From Clostridium ljungdahlii DSM 13528 (GTDB taxonomy: Bacteria > Bacillota > Clostridia > Clostridiales > Clostridiaceae): a stretch of 64,000 nt of DNA. Positions 45,444 through 54,186 of this stretch are shown in pieces. Every line of letters starts with the position of its first letter. The first letter of the stretch is position 1. The notes below the pieces were generated by a model, which had not been told where the DNA came from, made no database searches, and was given only the letters and a program-made list of their open reading frames with translations. The translations under genes were made by a program, and so were the position numbers. Where the stretch lies: NCBI RefSeq assembly GCF_000143685.1, contig NC_014328.1, positions 2,542,001 to 2,606,000 of the forward strand, read 5' to 3'.

Positions 45444-46955
45444 CTATTCCACTGCATAATTTTGTTTTTCAAGTATATATGGATCTTTCTGATCAAGCCA
45501 CCATTTTGTATAAGGCAATTTTACATGTTCTTTCAAATCTTGATGGAATTTTTTATGTGCCAATATTTCAAGAATTGTTTCCCCTAAATTTAAAATTCCC
45601 TGATAACCTACAGCATGATGCTCATCGCCAAGCGGTGCTGCTGGAATTCCCATACGAGATGCAAGAGGTGCCAATCCATTATGTCTTATAAGAATAAAAT
45701 CTGGATTAACTTCTTTTAATAGACCATAAAATTGATACTGCTGTCTGTTGCTCACACTAAATTTAGGAACATCATCATAGTTATCTACTAAAAATTTCAG
45801 AGAGTCTTTATTTGGATCATTGCTGTCATATACAGGATCATGATGAAATACAAGAGAACCATCCACTTGAATTCCTAGTTCTTTAAGTACTGCAATAAGT
45901 CCATGTGAATATGCCGAACCTGTAGCTGCATAACCTTTTTTCCCTTTTAGAAGTTCTCTAAGCTCTTTTAGCCTTGATGCTATTCTCTTATGTTCTCTCT
46001 CTATATAAGCTTCTGCCTTTTCTTCCCTATGGGTAACCTTCGCAATTTCTCTTATCCAGGCATCAGTTCCTGCAATTCCATAAGGCTGTGGAGCTTTAAC
46101 CTCCGGTACTCCAAACTGTTCTTCCAGAACAGCTGCCATATAAGAAGACAACGTATCACAAAATGTAACAGTTGCAGCAGCCTCTGAAAGCTTCTCCAAA
46201 TCTTCTACTTTAGCTAAATCAATAACATAATTTACTTCTAGACCAAGTTCTTTTAGTATAGGAGTAAACACATCACTTCCCCAGAGATTAATTACATTTA
46301 TAAGATTTTCTTGTTTTTTAGGATTTTTCTTTACTATTTGTCTTAAAATACCGTGTTGTGTAGCATCAAAACCTGTACTCCAGTGCTTTGACATAAAGCC
46401 TTCACATGGCATTGGTATAACAGGTATTTTAAGTTCTTCTTGCATTTTAACTGCAACACTGTCTACATCCTCGCCTATAATTCCAGAAGCACATGAAGTG
46501 CCAACAAAAATTGCTTTAGGGTGATGTCTATCCCATGCATCTCTTATAGATTGCTCTAATTTGCCAAGTGCACCAAATACCATATCAGTTTCTTTTATAT
46601 TAGTATTTATTATTTGTATATTTTCAATAGGTAACTTTCTAATGGCAAGACCATTTCTATATATAGAATTATAAGCTACCTGTCCTGTTCCACAACCTAT
46701 TGGTGCATGTTGAATTAATACTGCGTCTCTTACATTTCCAGCCTGACATTCTACCATTTGTTCACTGCAGGTTGAACCTTGTGTAAATGGTCCTGAGGCT
46801 TCACACAATCTTTTTCCTCCATTTCCCTTGCAGCCTGCACATGTATAGGCAGAATCCCTGGAAAGCTCAGAAGCTTTTCCAGTTTTCCATCCAATAATAG
46901 TTCCAAGTCGCTGCTCACGTGTCTTTACTACTGAACTTTTAAGATTAAATTTCAT
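45444..46955 (-). CDS. NifD-like nitrogenase component, candidate MarD
   Basis: This 503-residue alpha-type subunit keeps the three P-cluster cysteines (GSTCSEQM, HAPIGCGTGQ, GTSCASGIIGEDV). It also keeps the cofactor-binding cysteine (TFCDTLSSYMAAVLEEQFGVP) and a histidine in EHHAVGYQGILN. The region that in NifD carries the homocitrate-proximal Gln/His (CEGFRGVSQSLGHHIAN) reads CEGFMSKHWSTGFDATQHG instead. The N-terminus is unusually cysteine-rich (TCAGCKGNGGKRLCEASG), like other non-nitrogenase NifD homologues. It therefore should bind a NifB-derived cofactor but probably not reduce N2. The gene context (SAM riboswitch, metK-like) supports a sulfur substrate. ATG follows GAGGAGG. Confidence 0.85.
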   Translation of the reverse strand: MKFNLKSSVVKTREQRLGTIIGWKTGKASELSRDSAYTCAGCKGNGGKRLCEASGPFTQGSTCSEQMVECQAGNVRDAVLIQHAPIGCGTGQVAYNSIYRNGLAIRKLPIENIQIINTNIKETDMVFGALGKLEQSIRDAWDRHHPKAIFVGTSCASGIIGEDVDSVAVKMQEELKIPVIPMPCEGFMSKHWSTGFDATQHGILRQIVKKNPKKQENLINVINLWGSDVFTPILKELGLEVNYVIDLAKVEDLEKLSEAAATVTFCDTLSSYMAAVLEEQFGVPEVKAPQPYGIAGTDAWIREIAKVTHREEKAEAYIEREHKRIASRLKELRELLKGKKGYAATGSAYSHGLIAVLKELGIQVDGSLVFHHDPVYDSNDPNKDSLKFLVDNYDDVPKFSVSNRQQYQFYGLLKEVNPDFILIRHNGLAPLASRMGIPAAPLGDEHHAVGYQGILNLGETILEILAHKKFHQDLKEHVKLPYTKWWLDQKDPYILEKQNYAVE

Positions 46956-46993
46956 TAATTTTACCTCCTCATTGAATTTCTAATGATGATATT

Positions 46994-47821
<828 letters not shown>

Positions 47822-47850
47822 TTATATATTCCTCCCAATTTAAAAATAAA

Positions 47851-47906
47851 AAAATAGAGGCTAAATAAAATGTAAATTCTATTTAGCCTCTGGTTTTCCA
47901 GTCAAC
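47851..47906 (-). promoter_or_regulatory. GTTGA-hairpin attenuator before the nifH-like gene
   Basis: On the minus strand GTTGA is followed by a tetraloop hairpin (CTGG-AAAA-CCAG), which runs into a terminator with arms AGAGGCTAAATA and TATTTAGCCTCT and a T-run. The same order occurs before nifB and before the metK-like gene. Confidence 0.65.
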
Positions 47907-47917
47907 TAATAATTATT

Positions 47918-49189
47918 TTACTCATCTTTTTTAAGTAATTTTGCAGCTTTTCTTATACCTTCATTTATTTCCTGGTACATTTGAAATAATCTTATTCCCT
48001 TTTCATGTAGTCTATCTATAGGTTCAAATCCTGCTCTAACCACAAGTACTGCGTTACAGTCAATTACACTTTTTATTATATTTTCTATTCTATCTTCATG
48101 TTCTCCACAATCATATCCCCCACTGCAGTATCTATTTACCTTTCTCTTTTCTTTAAATTTGATTTCATCATTTATCACATCATATATATAAAATTCTGTT
48201 GCATGTCCAAAATGTTCATCTATACTTACACCTGATTTGCTTGCAACAGCAAACCTATACTTATGGCTTTTCAATTGAATTACATTTTTATCCTCTAAGT
48301 TGTTTTCACTGTTTTGTGAGCTTTCTGTGCTTTCTCTAAACTCGCCTGATACATCATTATCCAAGGTTCCTATAGCATCTGCCCTGCACTGCCTGCAGTG
48401 ATACATCTGTTTTAATGTTAACTCACAATCTCTTCTCATATCATTCAATTCCACTTCAGTTACTGTAGGATTATTCTCAAATACACTTTCCTTAACAGGT
48501 ATAAGATGCATAATATTCGTCATATATGCTCCACATTCCTTAACTTTCTTTACTATTTCAGGGATATGCAGATCATTAATTCCCTTTATCATAACTATAT
48601 TTACTTTGCATACTATTCCTTTTTGTGCAGCATATTTAAGTCCTGACAATTGATTATTTAAAAGTACTCTTCCTGCCTCTTCTCCAACAAAAGTATCTCC
48701 TAAATAGTTTACAAATTTATATACTTTTCCACCTATTTTAGGATCAACTGCATTTATAGTTACAGTTAAATGTGTAACTCCTAATTCTATTAATTTGTCT
48801 GCATAAAAAGGAAGCATTAAACCATTAGTTGAAAGACAAAAAGTAATATCTTTTGATTCTTTCTTTATTAATTCTATGGATTTTTTAGTCTCATCAAAAT
48901 TTGCAAGAGGATCGCCAGGCCCTGCTATACCTACTACTGTCAAATTTCTTACCTTATCCCTCACTATTTTAAATTTGTCTCTAGCTCCTTCAGGTGTTAG
49001 CACTTCACTTGTTACTCCAGGTCTGGTTTCATTTACACAATCATATTTTCTGTTACAAAAATTACAACTTACATTACACTTTGGAGCCACAGGTATATGC
49101 ATTCTTGCATATTTATGGGCAATACAATTATAACAAGGATGCGTAAGTGTCTTTTCACTAATAGATTTTGTTGCAAGCTCTTTACTCAT
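47918..49189 (-). CDS. nifB: Nitrogenase cofactor biosynthesis protein NifB
   Basis: NifB is a radical-SAM enzyme that builds the 8Fe-9S-C NifB-cofactor. The 423-residue protein has the CNVSCNFCNRKYDCVNETRPG radical-SAM cysteine motif and GIAGPGDPLANFDET. A second cluster site is CRQCRADAIGTLDND. Residues about 315-420 are a NifX-like domain (RFAVASKSGVSIDEHFGHATEFYIYDV). Length is typical for the two-domain NifB. In this cluster it stands without nifE/N, as in methylthio-alkane reductase systems. Start ATG follows AAGGAGA. It lies between the metK-like gene and nifH-like, all in one direction. Confidence 0.93.
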   Translation of the reverse strand: MSKELATKSISEKTLTHPCYNCIAHKYARMHIPVAPKCNVSCNFCNRKYDCVNETRPGVTSEVLTPEGARDKFKIVRDKVRNLTVVGIAGPGDPLANFDETKKSIELIKKESKDITFCLSTNGLMLPFYADKLIELGVTHLTVTINAVDPKIGGKVYKFVNYLGDTFVGEEAGRVLLNNQLSGLKYAAQKGIVCKVNIVMIKGINDLHIPEIVKKVKECGAYMTNIMHLIPVKESVFENNPTVTEVELNDMRRDCELTLKQMYHCRQCRADAIGTLDNDVSGEFRESTESSQNSENNLEDKNVIQLKSHKYRFAVASKSGVSIDEHFGHATEFYIYDVINDEIKFKEKRKVNRYCSGGYDCGEHEDRIENIIKSVIDCNAVLVVRAGFEPIDRLHEKGIRLFQMYQEINEGIRKAAKLLKKDE

Positions 49190-49218
49190 ATTTTATTATC
49201 TCCTTTTCTACATCAAGT

Positions 49219-49412
49219 GATTCTTAGATTCAGGTGGAGTTTGCTTATAAGGAATACCTTTTCTCCATCTGAACCTTAGAAGAACTTATCCAGGCGCGTA
49301 GCAGTGCTTATCCCCCGCTTTGAAAAAATGGGAGTGTTAGCAATGGTAGCGATCGGATAAAAAAGGCCAAAGCAATATTTAAATTACTTTAGCCTTCAGT
49401 TTTCTGATCAAC
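49219..49412 (-). promoter_or_regulatory. Composite RNA element before nifB (attenuator plus conserved 75-nt fold)
   Basis: In minus order: GTTGA (overlapping the stop of the metK-like gene), a TCAG-AAAA-CTGA hairpin, and a terminator (AAGGCTAAAG / CTTTGGCCTT plus T-run). Next is a 75-nt fold closed by TTATCC / GGATAA with inner CTACC and GCTACG flanking a variable hairpin (49286-49360). Last is a long hairpin with ATGGAG / CTCCA arms. The same series in the same order occurs before the metK-like gene. I cannot place the 75-nt fold in a known riboswitch class. Confidence 0.6.
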
Positions 49413-50152
49413 TAAATTTTTAAGGATAAACTACTATCCAATTCTTTTTTTATTTCATTAACTTTATCAAGTCTTTCCCAAGGAAGATCTATATCAGTTC
49501 TCCCGAAATGGCCATAAGCAGCTGTTTTTTTATATATAGGTCTCCTTAAATCCAGATCTCTTATAATTGCCCCAGGTCTTAAATCAAAAAGTTTATTTAT
49601 AATTTCTAATATTTTATCTTTGCTAATCTTTTCTGTATTAAAAGTATCTACACTAATTGATACCGGTCTTGCAACTCCTATGGCATAAGCAATTTCTACT
49701 TCTATTTTATCTGCAGCTCCTGCTGCTACTAAATTCTTTGCTACCCATCTTGCAGCATAGGCTCCTGATCTATCAACTTTCGTTGGATCTTTTCCAGAAA
49801 ATGCACCACCACCATGTCTTCCATATCCTCCATAGGTATCAACTATTATCTTTCTACCTGTAAGACCTGAGTCGGTTTCAGGGCCTCCTTTTACAAATCT
49901 TCCTGTTGGATTTACAAGATATCTTGTATTTGAATCAATAAATTTATGTGGTATTACACTTTTAATAACGAATTCTATCAAATCTTTTTCAATTTTATCA
50001 TGAGTTATATTCTCATCATGTTGAGAAGAAATTAATACAGTATCCACTCTTACAGGTTTTTCACCTTCATATTCCACTATTTGATCACAAATCTTATCTG
50101 GATGACCTTCTGTCACTGATTCTGATGTAAATAATCTTCCCATTTCTATCAT
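49412..50152 (-). pseudogene. metK: Internally deleted S-adenosylmethionine synthetase (metK) copy
   Basis: The 246-residue frame begins with the normal MetK N-terminus ([21 protein letters not shown]) and jumps directly to the C-terminal part ([21 protein letters not shown] to [13 protein letters not shown]), which contains [26 protein letters not shown] and [15 protein letters not shown]. Normal MetK is about 390 residues, so about 145 residues are absent, including the central domain with the GAGDQG-type motif and nucleotide contacts. The deletion is in frame and leaves no stop. It is unlikely to make SAM. A complete metK should exist elsewhere. It may be under a SAM-I riboswitch at 50535-50693. 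Start is ATG near 50143 or 50152. Confidence 0.75.
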
Positions 50153-50209
50153 CCTCCAATAAATTTTTACTTAACTGCATCTTAGTCCATTGATTATTTA
50201 AATAAACAA

Positions 50210-50437
50210 AGTTCTTGGCATAAGATGGAGTTTTAACTCCATCTTATGCTTAGAACTCGTTATCCAGAGACGTAGCTGCTCTTTACTCCCACTTGGATAA
50301 GAGGGTAGTATTAGAGCAGGTAGTCATCGGATAAAAAAAGGCCAGGTTTCACACCATAGAAAAATCTTGCCCTCAAAACTTTTCTATGTAAATAAATGAA
50401 ACTTGACCTCTAGTTTGTCTAGTCAACCAATAGACAT
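50210..50437 (-). promoter_or_regulatory. Composite RNA element before the metK-like gene
   Basis: In minus order: GTTGACTAG-ACAAA-CTAG hairpin, a long terminator (AGGTCAAGTTTCAT and ATGGTGTGAAACCTGGCC around an inner hairpin, 50338-50428) and its T-run. Next is a 75-nt fold closed by TTATCC / GGATAA (50260-50334). Last is a hairpin with AGTTCT / AGAACT outside CATAAGATGGAGTT / AACTCCATCTTATG (50210-50257). Each part matches the nifB element in order and spacing, with different variable loops. Confidence 0.6.
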
Positions 50438-50534
50438 TTAATACATTATTTTAAATAAAACTTCTTATTTTAAAATCGGATGAGTGCTCAAAGAGTAATG
50501 AGTCATATTAAAATATTTAACATGTCTTATTAAA

Positions 50535-50693
50535 AATAAAAAAACTTCCTGTTAGAAACTTCAGGAAGTTATGTCCTCTTGTTTCTCATCTGTCAGGTTT
50601 TACCTGCTGGAATTAACACCTTGAATATAAATTCAGGTTGTCGGGCATCATAGGGCCAGTCCCTCTGCCTCTCTTGATAAGAAATTTATTTGT
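50535..50693 (-). promoter_or_regulatory. SAM-I riboswitch (S-box) of the metK-like/nif-like cluster
   Basis: The minus strand carries CTTATCAAGAGAGGCAGAGGGACTGGCCCTATGATGCCCGACAACCTG, GGTGTTAATTCC and GATGAGAAA in S-box order, then a terminator (AACTTCCTG / CAGGAAGTT, 50544-50570) with a T-run. It heads the transcript leading to the metK-like gene and possibly nifB and nifHDK-like genes. Confidence 0.97.
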
Positions 50694-50706
50694 TTAATTG
50701 TACTAT

Positions 50707-50735
50707 AGTGTAAACTATATTTATTTGTTTGTCAA
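50707..50735 (-). promoter_or_regulatory. Promoter of the second SAM-I transcription unit
   Basis: TTGACA and TACACT are 17 bases apart and overlap the end of the upstream dehydrogenase gene. Confidence 0.7.
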
Positions 50736-51677
50736 CATAAATTTTTCTTTATCTCTTTCTAGAAAATAAAATAGCAATTCTGCCCGTTCTTTCTGTTTCT
50801 TTTCTAAAGTATCTGGTGCCCAATTGTAGAATCCTTGTCCGCTCTTACTTCCTAATTCTCCATTTTTAACTTTGCTTTTAATTAATTTGGAAGGCTCATT
50901 TGAATTGCAAAGATCTTTTAATAAATAAGAAGCTATTGAATTAACTGTGTCAAGCCCTGCTAAATCTGCAGTGCAAATTGGTCCTGTAATAGGTAGTCTT
51001 CTTCCAAGCCCATATTCAATAGCCTTATCAACCTCTTCTGGTTTTGCCCATTCCTGTTCTACTATATATAAAGCCTCTCTTAAAAGTGCATGCTGAAGTC
51101 GATTTCCAATAAAGCCTTGACATTCTTTCTCCATTCTAATAGCTTTTTTGCCTATAAATTCAACCCATTCCATAGTTATTTTCATTGTTTCATCTGATGT
51201 TCTTTTACCAGGCACCACCTCTACAAGAGGAATTAATTGTGGTGGATTCCAAAAATGAGCAACTACTACTCTTTCCGGATGCTTTGTATTCTTAGCTATA
51301 TCTGTTGGTAATAATCCTGACGTACAACTCGATAAAATTATATTGTTAGGGCAAATTTCATCTAACTCTTTAAAAATATCTTGTTTAAGCTCTAAATTTT
51401 CTGCTAAACATTCAATTACTAAATCAGCACTTTGAGCTGCCTCTATAATTGTTTTAACAACTTTTATTTTACATAGAATTTCTTCTGGTTGTTTGTTATG
51501 AAATTTACCTTTTTCCTTAAAAAGTTTTAAACTTGATTCTATATTTTTCATTCCTTTGTTTAAACTTTTATCCGACCTTCCATACAATAATACATCTAAT
51601 CCTGCTTGGGCACACAATAATGCTATTCCATGTCCCATCGTTCCAGTACCTAATACAGATACAGTTTTAATTTTCAT
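50721..51677 (-). CDS. 3-hydroxyacyl-CoA dehydrogenase family protein
   Basis: This 318-residue NAD-dependent dehydrogenase has the Rossmann motif VLGTGTMGHGIALLCAQAGLDV and the catalytic region LSSCTSGLLPTDIA, VVAHFWNPPQLIPLVEVV (with the family histidine), and GNRLQHALLREA. The FWNPP form is typical of the L-gulonate/carnitine dehydrogenase-like branch rather than fatty-acid HbD (which reads HFFNP). It is the last gene of the heterocycle-catabolism cluster. Substrate is unknown; a hydroxyacid or hydroxyacyl-CoA is expected. Start ATG follows GGAGAGCGGG. Confidence 0.85.
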   Translation of the reverse strand: MKIKTVSVLGTGTMGHGIALLCAQAGLDVLLYGRSDKSLNKGMKNIESSLKLFKEKGKFHNKQPEEILCKIKVVKTIIEAAQSADLVIECLAENLELKQDIFKELDEICPNNIILSSCTSGLLPTDIAKNTKHPERVVVAHFWNPPQLIPLVEVVPGKRTSDETMKITMEWVEFIGKKAIRMEKECQGFIGNRLQHALLREALYIVEQEWAKPEEVDKAIEYGLGRRLPITGPICTADLAGLDTVNSIASYLLKDLCNSNEPSKLIKSKVKNGELGSKSGQGFYNWAPDTLEKKQKERAELLFYFLERDKEKFMLTNK

Positions 51678-51730
51678 ATTCCCGCTCTCCTTAACATAAT
51701 ACTTACCAATTGCTTTTTATTTCATTAAGT

Positions 51731-51768
51731 AAAACCAGTAATTTCATTTAGCATTGAAATCACCGGTT
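51731..51768 (-). terminator. Hairpin between carbamate kinase and the dehydrogenase gene
   Basis: Arms AACCAGTAATTTCA and TGAAATCACCGGTT; T-run is weak, so termination may be partial. Confidence 0.5.
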
Positions 51769-51784
51769 TATTTTTTAATTTCTA

Positions 51785-52738
51785 CTACTTATTAGTTATT
51801 ACTGTTCCCGTTTTACCATGAAGTGCTTCTTTAACTTTTTCAAGAGAAGTTATAATAGTTCGTCTTCCTTTCTTTGATTCAGCAAACATGACAGCAGCCC
51901 TTACTTTAGGTAACATTGAACCTGGTGCAAATTGTCCTTCGTCAATATATTTATGAGCATCTTCTGTGTCCATTTGTAATAGGTCTTTTTGATTGTCTTT
52001 ATTAAAGTTTATTGCAACCTTCTCAACTGCAGTTAATATTAACAAAATATCTGCATCAATTATTTCTGCAATTTTTTCTGACGCAAAATCTTTATCAATA
52101 ACAGCTGCAACTCCTTCAATTGTATCGCCATCTTTTTCAATTACTGGAACTCCACCGCCACCTACAGTTATTACTACATGTCCTGATTTAACTAGTGTTT
52201 TAATAATTTCATCTTCCACAATAGATTTTGGCATTGGTGATGCTACGACACGTCTCCAGCCTCTGCCTGCATCCTCTTTCATTGAGTATCCGTTATCTTT
52301 CATAAGCTTTTCAGCTTGCTTTCTCGTGAAAAATGACCCAATTGGTTTTGTAGGATTCTTGAATCCTGAATCGTCTTTGTCGACTACAACTTGTGTAATA
52401 ACTGTTGCAACCTGTTTACTTATTCCTCTCCTCTTTAACTCCTGTTTTAATGCTTGCTGCAAGTGATATCCAATGTATCCCTGGCTCATAGCACCACATT
52501 CAGGGAAAGGCATAACGGGATTTAATTCATCTTCTCTTTGTGCTTTCTCATATGCAAAAATAATCTGTCCTATCTGTGGACCGTTTCCATGTGTAATAAT
52601 AATTTCATTCCCATCTTCTATAAGATCTACTATTGATTTGGCAGTATCCTTACATGTCTTAAGTTGAGCTTCTGCCGATTTATCTTTTGGGTTTTTCTGA
52701 AGTGCATTTCCTCCAAGACTGACAACAATTTTTAACAT
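51785..52738 (-). CDS. arcC: Carbamate kinase
   Basis: Carbamate kinase converts carbamoyl phosphate and ADP to ATP, CO2 and NH3. The 317-residue protein shows VSLGGNALQKN, THGNGPQIGQI, FPECGAMSQGYIGYHLQQAL, GRGWRRVVASPMP, GGGGVPVIEKDG and DKDFASEKIAE, all standard. The adjacent cluster contains relatives of the oxamate carbamoyltransferase, which would provide carbamoyl phosphate, so it probably drives ATP formation here rather than arginine breakdown. No arginine deiminase genes are present. Start ATG lies about 9 bases after CGGAGGA. Confidence 0.95.
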   Translation of the reverse strand: MLKIVVSLGGNALQKNPKDKSAEAQLKTCKDTAKSIVDLIEDGNEIIITHGNGPQIGQIIFAYEKAQREDELNPVMPFPECGAMSQGYIGYHLQQALKQELKRRGISKQVATVITQVVVDKDDSGFKNPTKPIGSFFTRKQAEKLMKDNGYSMKEDAGRGWRRVVASPMPKSIVEDEIIKTLVKSGHVVITVGGGGVPVIEKDGDTIEGVAAVIDKDFASEKIAEIIDADILLILTAVEKVAINFNKDNQKDLLQMDTEDAHKYIDEGQFAPGSMLPKVRAAVMFAESKKGRRTIITSLEKVKEALHGKTGTVITNK

Positions 52739-52778
52739 ATTTATATCCTCCGAAACTTCGTATTAATTCCTATTGTGT

Positions 52779-54104
52779 TTATGCTTGAATATTTTTGTCT
52801 TTGTCATCAAATCTTATTTTGTATTCTTCATTCATTATCCCTAATTTTCCTAAAATATAGAAAAAAATTGATAATAAAATACCAACTATAGCTGCAAATG
52901 CCATGCCTTTAAATTGTACTGTTCCAATTGTAACACTAGCTCCGCTTACACCAACAACAAATGTAATTGCACCTAAAACCATGTTATAGTTTACACTAAA
53001 GTCAACTTTTTCTTCAACAAACATTCTAATACCTTGGACAGCTATTAATCCATAAAGAAGCATTGTAATTCCACCCATAACAGGTTCAGGAATTGCTTGT
53101 ATAGTAGCAGCTATTTTGCCACAGCATGAGAAAATAATTGCAAGAATAGCAGCTCCCCTAATAACCCATACAGAATAAACACGAGTGATAGCCATAACTC
53201 CTATATTTTCACCATAGGTTGTATTTGGTGTTGATCCTGTAAAGCCTGAAATAACGTTGCTGATACCATCTCCAAGAAGTGATCTCCAGAGTCCTGGATC
53301 CTCTAATAGATTTGAACCAGTTATTCTACCAGTAACTATTAAATGACTTATGTGCTCAGCAAGCACGACAAGACACGCCGGAGCAATTATAAATATAGCA
53401 TTAATATCAAATACAGGTGCTGAAAAATGAGGAATCTGGAACCAACTTGCAGCTGTAATTAATTTTGTATCAACCATCCCCATTGCAAATGCAAGAAGAT
53501 AACCACAAATAACAGCAATAAGAATTGGTATAACTTGCGCAAATCCTCTAAATAAAACTGAACCAAATATTCCAATAGCCAATGTAAACATAGCAACTCC
53601 AATAACACGAGGGTCAGCAACATATGGCTGAACTACTTTACCAACTGCTGTTGCAGCTGGAGCGAGTCCTGCCTGAATTGCTGCTGTTGGAGCAAGTTCC
53701 AGTCCTATGACAGCAACCACTGCGCCCATTACAGCCGGAGGCATTACCACATCAATCCATTTTATCCCAAATTTTTTTACAATGAGGGCCATTACGATAA
53801 AGAATAAACCAAAAAAGATAAACCCAGATTGAGCATGACTAACTCCACCAAATGAGCCAATAATTAAAAGAGTAGGAGCAATAAATGCAAAACTTGAACC
53901 TAAATATGCTGGAATTCCACCTTTAGTAAAATAGGAATAAACCAATGTACCGATACCATTCATAAGTAAGCAAATTGCTGGATTTATGCCTAATAGTAAT
54001 GGTACCAAGATAGTTGCACCAAACATAGCTGTCAAATGTTGAAAACTAAGAGGTATAGTCTCAAGTACTGGCAGCTTTTCATGAATTCCTACAATACGTC
54101 TCAT
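52779..54104 (-). CDS. Uracil/xanthine permease, NCS2 family (UraA type)
   Basis: This 441-residue transporter has about fourteen membrane segments and the NCS2 motifs LAEHISHLIVTG and GDGISNVISGFTGSTPNTTYGENIGVMAITRVYS. The TTYGENIGVMAITRV form is that of UraA-type (uracil) carriers rather than XanQ-type purine carriers, which read NTFAQN. It is followed by carbamate kinase and preceded by the molybdenum hydroxylase genes, so it likely imports the substrate of the cluster. Substrate (pyrimidine versus purine) remains open. Confidence 0.88.
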   Translation of the reverse strand: MRRIVGIHEKLPVLETIPLSFQHLTAMFGATILVPLLLGINPAICLLMNGIGTLVYSYFTKGGIPAYLGSSFAFIAPTLLIIGSFGGVSHAQSGFIFFGLFFIVMALIVKKFGIKWIDVVMPPAVMGAVVAVIGLELAPTAAIQAGLAPAATAVGKVVQPYVADPRVIGVAMFTLAIGIFGSVLFRGFAQVIPILIAVICGYLLAFAMGMVDTKLITAASWFQIPHFSAPVFDINAIFIIAPACLVVLAEHISHLIVTGRITGSNLLEDPGLWRSLLGDGISNVISGFTGSTPNTTYGENIGVMAITRVYSVWVIRGAAILAIIFSCCGKIAATIQAIPEPVMGGITMLLYGLIAVQGIRMFVEEKVDFSVNYNMVLGAITFVVGVSGASVTIGTVQFKGMAFAAIVGILLSIFFYILGKLGIMNEEYKIRFDDKDKNIQA

Positions 54105-54142
54105 AAATTAACACTCCTATAAATTATTTATTTAAATTCAGT

Positions 54143-54182
54143 GCAGTATCATTAGATATATAATATTGCACTGAAATAAATC
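54143..54182 (-). terminator. Hairpin between the hydroxylase and permease genes
   Basis: Arms TTCAGTGCA and TGCACTGAA with flanking AT-rich pairs. Weak T-run. Confidence 0.45.
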
Positions 54183-54186
54183 AAAT

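Noticed and set aside
49286..49360. The 75-nt fold as a tRNA gene
   Set aside because: Size and closing stem fit, but there is no TTCGA loop or acceptable D-arm or anticodon arm.
51785..52738. Arginine deiminase pathway carbamate kinase
   Set aside because: No arcA or arcB gene is nearby; the FdrA/DUF1116 genes explain the carbamoyl phosphate source better.
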